DNA of 64,000 bases from CAYZMS01 sp964479625 (GCA_964479625.1 CAYZMS010000006.1:111927-175926); one strand, 5' to 3'; shown: positions 33,738 through 42,482, counted from the first letter of the stretch. The notes: generated by a model from the sequence alone, not told the origin. A program made the numbers and translations.

Positions 33738-35117
33738 TTACATATTGGCTCCGATGCCTTGAATTTTACTACGACGCCCCTGAATCCGGCCGGATTTCAC
33801 CAGGCCGTCATAACGACGCATCAGCAGGTAGCTTTCGATCTGTTGCAGGGTATCCAAAACTACCGCAACGAGGATCAGCAAAGAAGTCCCTCCAAAAAAC
33901 ATAGCAAAACCTGTGTTCACACCGGCAAGAGCGGCGAAAGCTGGCAAAATAGCGATCAACCCCAAAAATACAGAACCGGGTAAGGTAATGCGGGTAGTGA
34001 CCGTATCTATATAGTCTGCTGTTGGCTTTCCGGGTTTGATACCCGGTATAAAGGCATTTTGCTTGCGCAGATACTCTGCATACTGCTGAGGATTGACCAG
34101 CAGGGCGGTGTAAACGTAAGTAAAGATCACCACCAATGCAAAGTAGATCATATTATAAGGAGCGGAGGTAAAGTCATTCAATGCGGTCAGAAAACTGCTC
34201 GTAGCCAAACCGGAATCTCCACCAGCCTGCTGAGCGTATTGAGCAATGGTGATGGGCAGGAACATCAATGCCTGAGCAAAAATGATCGGCATTACCCCAG
34301 AGGCATTTAGCTTAAGAGGAATATAATCTCGGGCTCCTGCCTGGGGTAAATTTCCTCCACCCCGGCCAACCATGCGTTTGGCGAACTGGATCGGTATTCG
34401 TCGAACCGCCTGTACAATGGCGACCGTTGCCATTACAATCGCAAACAGGATAATCATTTCCAGCACAAAGATCATGATCCCGCCTGAGTTAAACTGCGAC
34501 TGGAATTCAAAGATCAGAGAGCTCGGCAAGGTAGCGATGATACCCACGGTGATCAACAAAGAAACACCGTTGCCTACCCCGCGGTCAGTAATCCGCTCAC
34601 CCAGCCACATGGCAAATACGGTACCAGCAGAAAGAATAATAATATTTGAGAACCACCAGATACCGGTAGGCACACTGCCATCTACGGCTCCCGGGATGGC
34701 ACGGATCGCTGTAAGGAAACCCCCACCCTGCACTAGGGTGATCGCCACGGTCAGCAACCGGGTGATCTGGTTGAGTTTTTTACGGCCAGATTCTCCTTCT
34801 TTTTGCTGCAGCCGCTGAAAGTAAGGTACCGCAAACCCCAACAACTGAATGATAATGGATGCTGTAATATAGGGCATGATCCCGAGTGCGAAAATTGCCG
34901 CATTCCCGAAGGCACCACCTGTGAAGGTATTGATCAGGCCGAGCAGGTCATTATTGCCGCTCAGAGCAGAATTTTCCAATGCTGCCGGGTTCACACCGGG
35001 TAGTACCACGAAAGAACCGAACCGGAACACCAACAACAAAGCCAGTGTAAAGAGGATCCGTTCTCTTAGTTCTTTAATACTCCAGATATTCTTGAGCGTA
35101 TTGATGAATCGCTTCAT
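33738..35117 (-). CDS. secY: Protein translocase subunit SecY
   Basis: A 459-residue channel protein of the Sec translocon with ten membrane helices. Signatures include LLVFRFGSFVVLPGVNP, FGNAAIFALGIMPYITASIIIQLL (helices 1-2 with plug), GVGNGVSLLI, the cytoplasmic loop FAKRMVGRGGGNLPQAG and LRKQNAFIPGIKPGKPTADYI. It lies between rplO and map, as in most bacteria's spc operon. Confidence 0.99.
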   Translation of the reverse strand: MKRFINTLKNIWSIKELRERILFTLALLLVFRFGSFVVLPGVNPAALENSALSGNNDLLGLINTFTGGAFGNAAIFALGIMPYITASIIIQLLGFAVPYFQRLQQKEGESGRKKLNQITRLLTVAITLVQGGGFLTAIRAIPGAVDGSVPTGIWWFSNIIILSAGTVFAMWLGERITDRGVGNGVSLLITVGIIATLPSSLIFEFQSQFNSGGIMIFVLEMIILFAIVMATVAIVQAVRRIPIQFAKRMVGRGGGNLPQAGARDYIPLKLNASGVMPIIFAQALMFLPITIAQYAQQAGGDSGLATSSFLTALNDFTSAPYNMIYFALVVIFTYVYTALLVNPQQYAEYLRKQNAFIPGIKPGKPTADYIDTVTTRITLPGSVFLGLIAILPAFAALAGVNTGFAMFFGGTSLLILVAVVLDTLQQIESYLLMRRYDGLVKSGRIQGRRSKIQGIGANM

Positions 35118-35126
35118 GGCGTCGAT

Positions 35127-35573
35127 TTAAACAATATTTAAACTTCCGCCTGCCTTTTCGATAGCAGCTTTGGCGGTTTCAGAAGCGGCGTGAGCCGTGA
35201 TGGTGACCTTGCTGGTTAGTTCTCCACGCCCCAGCACTTTCACCTTGTCGTTTCGGCGCATAAAGCGATGGCTGGCCAGAAATTCCAGATCGATCACATC
35301 TACCTGATATTTATCTGCGATGGCCTGCACTTGTTCCAGGTTCATCGGTACATAAACCGTCCGGTTCGGGTTATTGAACCCGCGCTTTGGCAAGCGCATC
35401 TGCAGGGGCATTTGGCCCCCTTCGAAATTGCGTTTGCTTTTGTAACCGGAACGCGACTTAGCCCCTTTATGCCCACGGGTAGACGTGCCGCCGTAGCCAG
35501 ATCCCTGACCCCGGGCGATGCGTTTTCTACCTTTTACCGAGCCCGAAGCGGGCTTTAATGAATGCAGTTTCAT
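35127..35573 (-). CDS. rplO: 50S ribosomal protein L15
   Basis: A 148-residue L15, a late assembly protein of the 50S. The N-terminal MKLHSLKPASGSVKGRKRIARGQGSGYGGTSTRGHKGAKSRSG is the classic Gly/Arg-rich extension that threads into 23S rRNA, and the globular C terminus is complete. It starts 98 bases after rpmD and ends 9 bases before secY. Confidence 0.98.
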   Translation of the reverse strand: MKLHSLKPASGSVKGRKRIARGQGSGYGGTSTRGHKGAKSRSGYKSKRNFEGGQMPLQMRLPKRGFNNPNRTVYVPMNLEQVQAIADKYQVDVIDLEFLASHRFMRRNDKVKVLGRGELTSKVTITAHAASETAKAAIEKAGGSLNIV

Positions 35574-35671
35574 TGCAATGCTATTTTAGCGTGCAGGAAA
35601 CGTAAAGTACGAAGAATAAGCCTCCCCGTCTCGATCTGCACGTGCTTTTTTACAAATGAGAAGATGGCCGT

Positions 35672-35851
35672 TTAGGCCTCTTCTACTATTAACAGGTGTT
35701 TTACTTTTTCGATCATTCCCTGTACCTGAGGAGTCGCTTCTTTCACCACACTGTGGTTAATGCGCTTCAGCCCCAGAGCCTTAACGGTTTCCTTTTGACG
35801 CTTAGGCCGGTCGATCAAACTTTTCACCTGTGTGATTTTGACTTTCGCCAT
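35672..35851 (-). CDS. rpmD: 50S ribosomal protein L30
   Basis: A 59-residue protein: MAKVKITQVKSLIDRPKRQK, then ETVKALGLKRINHSVVKEAT and PQVQGMIEKVKHLLIVEEA. This is a full-length bacterial L30 with the IGRP-like region altered to IDRP. It lies between rpsE and rplO in the standard spc order. Confidence 0.97.
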   Translation of the reverse strand: MAKVKITQVKSLIDRPKRQKETVKALGLKRINHSVVKEATPQVQGMIEKVKHLLIVEEA

Positions 35852-35889
35852 GATATCCTGTTTTACCCCTTTCGAAAAAGGAGGACTAC

Positions 35890-36414
35890 TTAACCATTGA
35901 AAATTTTATCCAAAGGAACGCGGCGTTGTCTAGCCACGGTTTGGGGATCTCGCAACATGGAAAGGGCTTTAATAGTAGCCTTTACAACACTGTGTGGGTT
36001 GGAAGACCCCTGGGATTTTGCCAGTACATTATGAACCCCGGCGATCTCCAGTACGGCGCGCATAGCTCCACCGGCGATTACACCGGTACCATCAGATGCG
36101 GGCTTGATCAGCACCTTACCTGCTTTGTAATTGGTGCGAACCGCATGAGGGATGGTGCCCTTGTGAATCGGTACCCGGATGAGGTTCTTTTTAGCGTCGT
36201 CCGTAGCTTTAGAAATAGCCTCAGAGACGTCCCTGGCTTTACCCAGGCCATGGCCCACGGTGCCATTTCCATCTCCGACAACGACGATGGCTGCAAAGCT
36301 GAATGTCCGCCCACCTTTTGTCACCTTGGCCACGCGATTCAATTGAACCAGCTTATCCTTCAGCTCCGTTTCAGTAGGTTTTACTCTATTATTTGATGAA
36401 TTTTTCTTAGCCAT
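35890..36414 (-). CDS. rpsE: 30S ribosomal protein S5
   Basis: A 174-residue S5, involved in decoding accuracy and mRNA unwinding. It shows the N-terminal dsRNA-binding-like domain (LVQLNRVAKVTKGGRTFSFAAIVVVGDGNGTVGHGLGKA) and the C-terminal KPASDGTGVIAGGAMRAVLEIAGV. The N terminus is Ser/Asn-rich (MAKKNSSNNR). It lies between rplR and rpmD. Confidence 0.99.
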   Translation of the reverse strand: MAKKNSSNNRVKPTETELKDKLVQLNRVAKVTKGGRTFSFAAIVVVGDGNGTVGHGLGKARDVSEAISKATDDAKKNLIRVPIHKGTIPHAVRTNYKAGKVLIKPASDGTGVIAGGAMRAVLEIAGVHNVLAKSQGSSNPHSVVKATIKALSMLRDPQTVARQRRVPLDKIFNG

Positions 36415-36432
36415 TTGCTGCTGGTTGTAATG

Positions 36433-36786
36433 TTAGAATTTTAATCCGCCTTCACGTGCACCCTCGGCAAGGGCCTTGATCCGGCCGTGGTAGGAGTAAC
36501 CGGAGCGATCAAAGACCACTGTATCGACCTTCGCTGCTTTCGCCCGTTCAGCCAACAGTTGACCTACTGATTTTGCTTGATCGGATTTTGTTCCTTCCTT
36601 TTTTACCTTAGGATCCTTAGAAGAAGCTGCCACGATCGTATGACCGTTCAGGTCATCGATGACCTGACAGTAAATACCCTTGTTGGAGCGAAAAACACTT
36701 AAACGAGGACGCTCAACGGTACCGCGTATTTTCTTGCGGACACGGTAGCGAATTTTCTTTCTGCGTCTTGCTTTTGTAAATTGCAT
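36433..36786 (-). CDS. rplR: 50S ribosomal protein L18
   Basis: A 117-residue L18 that binds 5S rRNA with L5 and L25. It has the basic N terminus (KARRRKKIRYRVRKKIRGT), PRLSVFRSNKGIYCQVIDD and the ending DRSGYSYHGRIKALAEGAREGGLKF. The gene order rplF-rplR-rpsE is standard. Confidence 0.98.
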   Translation of the reverse strand: MQFTKARRRKKIRYRVRKKIRGTVERPRLSVFRSNKGIYCQVIDDLNGHTIVAASSKDPKVKKEGTKSDQAKSVGQLLAERAKAAKVDTVVFDRSGYSYHGRIKALAEGAREGGLKF

Positions 36787-36852
36787 TACCTAAACTATTT
36801 TCGGCTTTAGTGTAATGGGACCACAAAAATTATCCCAAACCCAAGGCCCGTT

Positions 36853-37407
36853 TTATTTACCAGATGATTTACCAGCTTTGCGACGAATTTCTTCCCCCTT
36901 GAATCGCACCCCTTTCCCTTTATATGGCTCAGGTTTACGGAAGGAGCGGATCTTTGCGGCAATTTGACCGATAAGCTGTTTATCGATGGAGGTTAGTTTT
37001 ACGATCGGCGCTTCCCCCTTTTTAGTTTCTGTTTCTACCTTCACTTCCGAAGGTACCAGAAACAAGATCGGATGAGAATATCCAATGGTCAACTCCAGCA
37101 GCTGGCCGGTATTAGAAGCCCGATACCCTACCCCGACCAGTTCGAGTTCTTTGGTATAGCCATTAGTAACTCCTTCGACCATATTGTTGATCAGCGACCG
37201 ATAAAGGCCATGTAGCGCTTTGTGGCGCTTCTGCTCAGTAGGTCGTTTGATATTCAGTTCCCCGTCGGCAATTTCGATGCTCATATCTGGATCTACCTGT
37301 TGTTCCAATTGCCCCTTTGGGCCTTTGACAGTCACCAGGTTCCCTTTACTTACGTTTACTTCCACGCCTTGCGGAAGCGCAATTGGAGCTTTTCCTATCC
37401 TTGACAT
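36853..37407 (-). CDS. rplF: 50S ribosomal protein L6
   Basis: A 184-residue L6 near the GTPase-associated centre. Two tandem L6 folds: MSRIGKAPIALPQGVEVNVS and NLVTVKGPKGQL in the first, then ELVGVGYRASNTGQLLELTIGYSHPI and the C-terminal signature PEPYKGKGVRFKGEEIRRKAGKSSGK. It lies between rpsH and rplR. Confidence 0.99.
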   Translation of the reverse strand: MSRIGKAPIALPQGVEVNVSKGNLVTVKGPKGQLEQQVDPDMSIEIADGELNIKRPTEQKRHKALHGLYRSLINNMVEGVTNGYTKELELVGVGYRASNTGQLLELTIGYSHPILFLVPSEVKVETETKKGEAPIVKLTSIDKQLIGQIAAKIRSFRKPEPYKGKGVRFKGEEIRRKAGKSSGK

Positions 37408-37435
37408 GACTTCCTGTTTTTTGATGGATGATTAA

Positions 37436-37846
37436 TTAGTAAACGTAGCAAAGTAGTTCTCCTCCTACGTTTTGCTCCCGGGCCTGCTTGTCAGTCAATA
37501 CTCCACGGGAGGTAGAAACGATGGCAATACCCAGGCCATTTATAATACGTGGGATTTCCGTTGCTTTGGCATACTTCCGTAAACCAGGTTTGGAGATCCG
37601 TCCTAACTCCCGAATAACCGGCTGGCGCGTACTCGGATCGTATTTCAGGGCGATCTTAATGGTATCTTGCCCACCTTTTCCAGTTCCCTCTTCGAATTTG
37701 TATTTCAGGATATACCCCTGATCGTACAAGATTTCGGTGATGGCTTTTTTCAGCTTTGAAGCCGGGATATCGACAATGCGATGCCGGGCTTGTTGCGCGT
37801 TTCTGATACGCGTCAGGTAATCCGCTATGGGATCCGTTGCTGCCAT
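37436..37846 (-). CDS. rpsH: 30S ribosomal protein S8
   Basis: A 136-residue S8, a primary binder of 16S rRNA helix 21 and in many bacteria the autogenous repressor of the spc operon. It starts MAATDPIADYLTRIRNAQQA at 37846 and ends VSTSRGVLTDKQAREQNVGGELLCYVY. A frame starting 20 codons earlier (37906) carries unrelated residues and is not the start. Confidence 0.98.
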   Translation of the reverse strand: MAATDPIADYLTRIRNAQQARHRIVDIPASKLKKAITEILYDQGYILKYKFEEGTGKGGQDTIKIALKYDPSTRQPVIRELGRISKPGLRKYAKATEIPRIINGLGIAIVSTSRGVLTDKQAREQNVGGELLCYVY

Positions 37847-37971
37847 TATTATGATAATTGCGTCGACCGGTTTTCCAGCCACTACTTCGGGCCGGAACCT
37901 GATCAACGGTTAATAAAAATGAATTACTTACCGTTGTAAAACTCTAATAGCTCCCAGAGCTAAACCGTCTT

Positions 37972-38241
37972 CTACCAGCTTGCTTTGGTTATTCCGGGGA
38001 TTTTACCCTCTAGAGCCATTTCGCGAAACTTCACCCTGCAAATGCCAAACTGACGCATATACCCTTTGGGGCGGCCGGTCAGTTTACAGCGGTTGTGCAA
38101 GCGGATCGGGTTAGAATTGCGTGGGAGCTTGTCCAACTCGTCCCAACGCCCTTCTTCCTTTAACTGCTTGCGCAAGTCGGCGTACTTAGCCACCAGGCGC
38201 TCGCGCTTTCTTTCCCGTGCAATTAGTGATTTTCTAGCCAT
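37972..38241 (-). CDS. rpsN: 30S ribosomal protein S14 (zinc-free, long form)
   Basis: An 89-residue S14 of the long type: MARKSLIARERKRERLVAKYADLRKQL, then NPIRLHNRCKLTGRPKGYMRQFGICRVKFREMA and GITKASW. It has only two Cys, so it lacks the zinc ribbon of the short form. It lies between rplE and rpsH. Confidence 0.98.
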   Translation of the reverse strand: MARKSLIARERKRERLVAKYADLRKQLKEEGRWDELDKLPRNSNPIRLHNRCKLTGRPKGYMRQFGICRVKFREMALEGKIPGITKASW

Positions 38242-38283
38242 AATAATTCCTTATCTTATTCGAACACCTGGTTCGATTATTAC

Positions 38284-38841
38284 TTAATTATTCTGATTTT
38301 TGAACGGCAGGCCAAGCCCTTTCAGCAAAGCCAAAGCCTCGGCATCCGTTTTAGCGGAAGTTACAAAGGTGATATCCATTCCTGAGATATTGGCCACCTT
38401 GTCCAGGTCAATCTCCGGGAAAATGATGTGCTCATTAATTCCCATTGAATAATTGCCCCTTCCGTCAAAGCTCCTATCACTGATGCCGCGAAAGTCTCGA
38501 ACCCTGGGCAGTGCTACTGCCACCAGGCGATCCAGGAATTCATACATACGCTCATTACGGAGGGTAACGCGAGCACCAATGTTCATTCCTTCACGCAGTT
38601 TGAAGTTCGCAATAGACTTACGTGCACGAGTAGGCACCGCTTTCTGACCTGCGATGAGGGTCATCTCTGCAAGTGCGTTATCCAGTAATTTTTTATCCTG
38701 GGTCGCTTTCCCTACCCCCTGGTTCAAGGAGATTTTCAGTAGTTTGGGCACTTCCATCACCGTTTTGTACTGAAATTGCTCCATGAGCATGGGAACCACC
38801 TCCTCTCTATACTTCTGTTTTAATCTTGGCTGGTTGCTCAT
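38284..38841 (-). CDS. rplE: 50S ribosomal protein L5
   Basis: A 185-residue L5, which binds 5S rRNA and contacts P-site tRNA. Motifs include SLNQGVGKATQDKKLLDNAL, GQKAVPTRARKSIANFKLREGM and RDFRGISDRSFDGRGNYSMGI. Its ATG overlaps the rplX stop codon by one base (TAATG), indicating translational coupling. Confidence 0.99.
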   Translation of the reverse strand: MSNQPRLKQKYREEVVPMLMEQFQYKTVMEVPKLLKISLNQGVGKATQDKKLLDNALAEMTLIAGQKAVPTRARKSIANFKLREGMNIGARVTLRNERMYEFLDRLVAVALPRVRDFRGISDRSFDGRGNYSMGINEHIIFPEIDLDKVANISGMDITFVTSAKTDAEALALLKGLGLPFKNQNN

Positions 38842-39203
38842 TATTTTAGTATTTCACCGGAATTTTTAGAATAGCGAACCAGTTTCCCATTTTCGTCCAG
38901 TTGACGACCTACACGGGTGGGTTCACCTGATTTAGGGTCTACCAACATCAAATTCGAGATGTGGATAGGCGCAGGAATTTCCTGGATACCTCCAGGGTTG
39001 TCCTGAGTTGGCTTCATGTGCTTGGTCACCATATTGACCTGATCAACGATAGCCCGATTCTTTTCGGGGAATACTTCCAGTACTTCCCGGGGGGTATCGC
39101 GATCTTTCCACGCTCCGGCGATCACTACTACCTGATCCCCCTTTTTGATCTTAAGCTTAGGGGCGAACCGTTTTTGTTGTTGAGCTTTATTTTTCTTAGC
39201 CAT
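38841..39203 (-). CDS. rplX: 50S ribosomal protein L24
   Basis: A 120-residue L24 with the KOW motif (KIKKGDQVVVIAGAWKDRDTPREVLEV), QVNMVTKHMKPTQDNPGGIQEIPAPIHISN and the C terminus of the family. It initiates 50S assembly. The stop overlaps the rplE start by one base. Confidence 0.98.
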   Translation of the reverse strand: MAKKNKAQQQKRFAPKLKIKKGDQVVVIAGAWKDRDTPREVLEVFPEKNRAIVDQVNMVTKHMKPTQDNPGGIQEIPAPIHISNLMLVDPKSGEPTRVGRQLDENGKLVRYSKNSGEILK

Positions 39204-39287
39204 TTTTTTCTAATTCCTCAGTTTACCGATTCCAACCGGCCTAACTGAAATGAACAAATCTTCAGCCTGGGGCGCAGGCCCTTCTTT

Positions 39288-39653
39288 TTATAATACCTCA
39301 GGGGCCAGAGAAACGATCTTCATATAATCGCGTTCACGTAATTCCCTGGCAACAGGGCCAAAAATACGAGTACCACGCGGCTCGTCAGCTTGATTCAACA
39401 GCACGCAGGCGTTGTCGTCAAAGCGGATATAAGAACCATCACGGCGACGGATCTCCTTGCGGGTACGCACCACGACAGCTTTAGAAACGGTTCCCTTTTT
39501 TAATCCCCCTGGGGTTGCATCCTTTACGCTGACGACGATTTGATCACCGATGGAAGCGTAACGACGCTTGGACCCCCCGAGAACGCGAATGCAGAGCACT
39601 TCCTTAGCTCCACTATTATCAGCCACCCGTAGTCTTGTTTCTGTTTGAATCAT
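39288..39653 (-). CDS. rplN: 50S ribosomal protein L14
   Basis: A 121-residue L14 at the subunit interface: MIQTETRLRVADNSGAKEVLCIRVLGGSKRRYA, the DATPGGLKKGTVSKAVVVRT loop and the ending PVARELRERDYMKIVSLAPEVL. Start and length are exactly those of the family. It lies between rpsQ and rplX. Confidence 0.99.
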   Translation of the reverse strand: MIQTETRLRVADNSGAKEVLCIRVLGGSKRRYASIGDQIVVSVKDATPGGLKKGTVSKAVVVRTRKEIRRRDGSYIRFDDNACVLLNQADEPRGTRIFGPVARELRERDYMKIVSLAPEVL

Positions 39654-39713
39654 GACGTTTAATTTTTTAGAGGATTAATGCCTTGGCATCAATCATAAAG
39701 CATTTAAGAAAAA

Positions 39714-39983
39714 CTACTTGGCACGTTCCAGTATCTCCACCAGTTTCCAGCTCTTACGCTTGCTCAGTGGGCGGGTTTCTTCAATCCGCACCAGGTCACC
39801 GATGTTACAATCATTTGCTTCATCGTGCGCGAGAAACTTTTTGGTCTTTTTCACAAACTTGCCGTAAATTGGGTGGCGCAATCGACGTTCTACAACTACG
39901 GCGATCGTTTTATCCATTTTGTTGCTCGCCACCACTCCAACTCTGGATTTTCTAATCTTTTTTACTTCTGCTATCTCGGTCAT
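39714..39983 (-). CDS. rpsQ: 30S ribosomal protein S17
   Basis: An 89-residue OB-fold S17: RKSRVGVVASNKMDKTIAVVVERR, HPIYGKFVKKTKKFLAHDEANDCNIGD and VRIEETRPLSKRKSWKLVEI. The short N-terminal MTEIAEVKK is normal for the phylum. It lies between rpmC and rplN. Confidence 0.98.
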   Translation of the reverse strand: MTEIAEVKKIRKSRVGVVASNKMDKTIAVVVERRLRHPIYGKFVKKTKKFLAHDEANDCNIGDLVRIEETRPLSKRKSWKLVEILERAK

Positions 39984-40019
39984 TAGTTTACCTTTTGAAA
40001 TCCAACAATCGAAAATCGA

Positions 40020-40283
40020 TTACCACTTGGAGCGACGACGTTTGCGAATGCGCGAGCGGTTCGAAATCTCTTCTTGTGACAAATTTTCCAGTTCGCGGCG
40101 GCGAATCTCCGTTTTCAGGCGCGCAATATCCCGGCGCACCTCCCGCAGGGTCAGCGGGTTGTCCAATCCACGAATAGCGTGATCAAACTTCAGTTTTTGG
40201 AACTGTTGCTGGGTATGGTTCAGCTCGCTCTGCAGATCATCATCTGAGTACGATTTCAGTTCCTCAAATTTTTTGGTAGCCAT
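40020..40283 (-). CDS. rpmC: 50S ribosomal protein L29 with basic C-terminal extension
   Basis: An 87-residue L29. Residues 1-64 are the usual two-helix protein (ELKSYSDDDLQSELNHTQQQFQKLKFDHAIRGLDNPLTLREVRRDIARLKTEI). About 20 extra residues follow, ending SRIRKRRRSKW, a strongly basic tail likely to touch 23S rRNA or the exit-tunnel surface. It lies between rplP and rpsQ. Confidence 0.97.
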   Translation of the reverse strand: MATKKFEELKSYSDDDLQSELNHTQQQFQKLKFDHAIRGLDNPLTLREVRRDIARLKTEIRRRELENLSQEEISNRSRIRKRRRSKW

Positions 40284-40365
40284 TTTGGTCTAAAATCATT
40301 TATATGTGATTGGACACAGATTGGGCTCCATTGCGGAACTAATGTCTGCGACCTAAATAAAACGC

Positions 40366-40785
40366 TTATCCTTGGTAATCCGGGCGCACCACAAAACGAG
40401 TCAAAACAGGAAGTTTCTGGGCAGCAAGGCGCAGCGCTTCTTCCGCAGTTTCTTTGGACACCCCATCCAGTTCGAACAAGACACGGCCAGGCTTGATCTC
40501 CGCCACCCAATGATCCAGCGCTCCTTTACCCTTACCCATACGTACCTCCTGAGGCTTGGAAGTGATCGGCTTATCTGGAAAAATCCGGATCCACACCTTT
40601 CCTTCCCTTTTCATGAAGCGGGTCATGGCAATACGGGCGGCTTCGATCTGGCGGTTGGTAATACGCCCACCGGTAGTCGCTTTCAATCCAAAGCTTCCAA
40701 AATCCACCTTACTGCCTTTGTAAGCCAACCCATTCACGCGTCCCTTCTGCTGCTTGCGGTACTTTGTTCTTTTTGGCTGTAACAT
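40366..40785 (-). CDS. rplP: 50S ribosomal protein L16
   Basis: A 139-residue L16, which organises the A-site and peptidyl-transferase region. It shows MLQPKRTKYRKQQKGR, FGLKATTGGRITNRQIEAARIAMTRFMKREGKVWIRIFPDKPITSKP and MGKGKGALDHWVA. It is separated from rpsC by an unusual 206-base gap that may hold an internal promoter. Confidence 0.99.
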   Translation of the reverse strand: MLQPKRTKYRKQQKGRVNGLAYKGSKVDFGSFGLKATTGGRITNRQIEAARIAMTRFMKREGKVWIRIFPDKPITSKPQEVRMGKGKGALDHWVAEIKPGRVLFELDGVSKETAEEALRLAAQKLPVLTRFVVRPDYQG

Positions 40786-40963
40786 GATGCAAAAATTATT
40801 TTTTGAAGCTGGCGACCGAAAGCCCCTCCCGGTCTACCTTATTTTGCTCTCTTGTATTCGTTCAACAATGAAACATTCTTCTCCAAAGGGCTCTTCAGGC
40901 CATTTCTAACCTACAGAATGTCAACGCGATAAAGCGCTGGCCACCTTTTTGTAAAAAGTTTGG

Positions 40964-40971
40964 CAAAGGTA
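40964..40971 (-). promoter_or_regulatory. Candidate internal -7 box in the rpsC-rplP gap
   Basis: The minus strand reads TACCTTTG, identical to the -7 box of the rpsL operon and an exact TAnnTTTG match, in the 206-base gap between rpsC and rplP. A TTG at the -33 distance is not visible because that position falls in the end of rpsC. Confidence 0.4.
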
Positions 40972-40991
40972 AGGGCTTTTTTCGAAAAATT

Positions 40992-41720
40992 CTAGTTCCG
41001 CCGTTGGTTTCTACGACGACCCCCTCCAGATCCACCGCGACGACCATCGCCCTTCTCTTTTTTATCTACTCCGATATGAGGAGAGAGATCTCGTTTACCA
41101 AGTACCTCTCCTTTACAGATCCAGACCTTAATACCGATCTTACCGTAAATGGTTTGAGCTTCTTGCAAGGCATAGTCGATATCTGCGCGGAAGGTGTGCA
41201 GCGGAATTCGTCCTTCTTTGAATTCTTCTGTTCTCGCCATATCAGCCCCGTTCAAACGGCCGGCAATACGGATCTTAACGCCCTCTGCTCCAGCTCTCAT
41301 CGTCGACTGAATGGCCATTTTAACGGCCCGGCGGAAATTGATCCGGGCTTCGAGTTGCTTGGCAACGGATTCAGCCACAATATTGGCGTCCAACTCAGGC
41401 TTGCGGATCTCTACAATGTTGATCTGCACATCCATATTGGTCAACTTCTTCAGCTCTTCGCGGATGGCATCAACTTCTGCGCCCCCTTTCCCGATTATGA
41501 TACCAGGGCGGGAAGTGTGAATAGTAACGGTGATGCGCTTGAGGGTACGCTCAATAATTATACGTGCTAATCCGCCTTTGGTCACACGGGCTTGAAGGTA
41601 GTTGCGGATTTTTTCGTCCTCAACCACTTTGTCGCCGAAGTTCTTTCCGCCGAACCAGTTGGAATCCCAGCCGCGAATGATGCCTAAGCGATTACCGATC
41701 GGATTTGTTTTCTGCCCCAT
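40992..41720 (-). CDS. rpsC: 30S ribosomal protein S3
   Basis: A 242-residue S3 at the mRNA entry site. It starts MGQKTNPIGNRLGIIRGWDSNWFG and has the KH domain (RPGIIIGKGGAEVDAIREEL) and the C-terminal GRLNGADMARTEEFKEGRIPLHTFRADIDYA. It ends in a Gly/Arg-rich tail (GDGRRGGSGGGRRRNQRRN) beyond the usual core. It starts 12 bases after rplV. Confidence 0.99.
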   Translation of the reverse strand: MGQKTNPIGNRLGIIRGWDSNWFGGKNFGDKVVEDEKIRNYLQARVTKGGLARIIIERTLKRITVTIHTSRPGIIIGKGGAEVDAIREELKKLTNMDVQINIVEIRKPELDANIVAESVAKQLEARINFRRAVKMAIQSTMRAGAEGVKIRIAGRLNGADMARTEEFKEGRIPLHTFRADIDYALQEAQTIYGKIGIKVWICKGEVLGKRDLSPHIGVDKKEKGDGRRGGSGGGRRRNQRRN

Positions 41721-41732
41721 ATTAGGTAGATT

Positions 41733-42167
41733 TTAATTTTTATTTGTTTTCGAAGTTGCATCCGTTAGCTCTTCGTACTCAGGCTCATCGATTTCGTCAT
41801 ATTCTTCGAGTTCACCCTTTTCAAAGTCAATTCGATTTTCCACGATGATGGTCACGTGGTTGGAGTGCTTGCGAATGCGGTGAGCCCGCCCATGTGGTGC
41901 AGGGCGAAAGCGCTTCAGTTGAGCTCCCTGGTCGACATAAGCGATTTTGATGAACAGATCCCATTCATCGGCATCTTCTCCTGCCTTGTTTTCCCAATTA
42001 GAAATGGCCGATAGTACTAGCTTTTCCAACCAGATTGAAGCCTCTTTTTTTGTAAAACGCAGGATGTTCAGCGCATCGTCCACGTTCTTTCCCCGGATAT
42101 TATCGACAACCAGGCGCATTTTCCGGGCCGACATGGGGACGTTCTTCAAGCGTGCTACTGCTTCCAT
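41733..42167 (-). CDS. rplV: 50S ribosomal protein L22 with acidic tail
   Basis: A 144-residue L22, lining the exit tunnel. The core (AVARLKNVPMSARKMRLVVDNIRGK, LKRFRPAPHGRAHRIRKHSNHVTIIVE) is normal. Instead of ending there it carries about 28 further residues rich in Glu and Asp (EKGELEEYDEIDEPEYEEL). Acidic tails are unusual in a ribosomal protein. It lies between rpsS and rpsC. Confidence 0.98.
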   Translation of the reverse strand: MEAVARLKNVPMSARKMRLVVDNIRGKNVDDALNILRFTKKEASIWLEKLVLSAISNWENKAGEDADEWDLFIKIAYVDQGAQLKRFRPAPHGRAHRIRKHSNHVTIIVENRIDFEKGELEEYDEIDEPEYEELTDATSKTNKN

Positions 42168-42215
42168 TAGTATAATGTATTAAGGGGTTGCCCCCTGAAT
42201 GTTCAAAAAATCGCC

Positions 42216-42482
42216 TTACTTCCGGTTTCCGGAGTGGCCCTTAAAGTTTCGAGTAGGTGCAAACTCTCCCAGTTTGTGCCCTACCATGTTCTCGGTAATG
42301 AAGACCGGAATGAAGGTTTTTCCATTGTGTACTGCAATAGTTTCCCCTACCATATCGGGGAAGATCATAGAAGAACGCGACCAGGTCTTGATCACTGTCT
42401 TCTTTTTGCTTTCCTTGGACTTTTCCACTTTATCTAATAGCTTATGGAAAACGTAAGGTCCTTTTTTGATTGATCTTGCCAT
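42216..42482 (-). CDS. rpsS: 30S ribosomal protein S19
   Basis: An 88-residue S19 of the 30S head: MARSIKKGPYVFHKLLDKVEK, KTWSRSSMIFPDMVGETIAVHNGKTFIPVFITENMVGHKLGEFAPTRNFKGH. Length and order (rplB-rpsS-rplV) are standard. Confidence 0.99.
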   Translation of the reverse strand: MARSIKKGPYVFHKLLDKVEKSKESKKKTVIKTWSRSSMIFPDMVGETIAVHNGKTFIPVFITENMVGHKLGEFAPTRNFKGHSGNRK

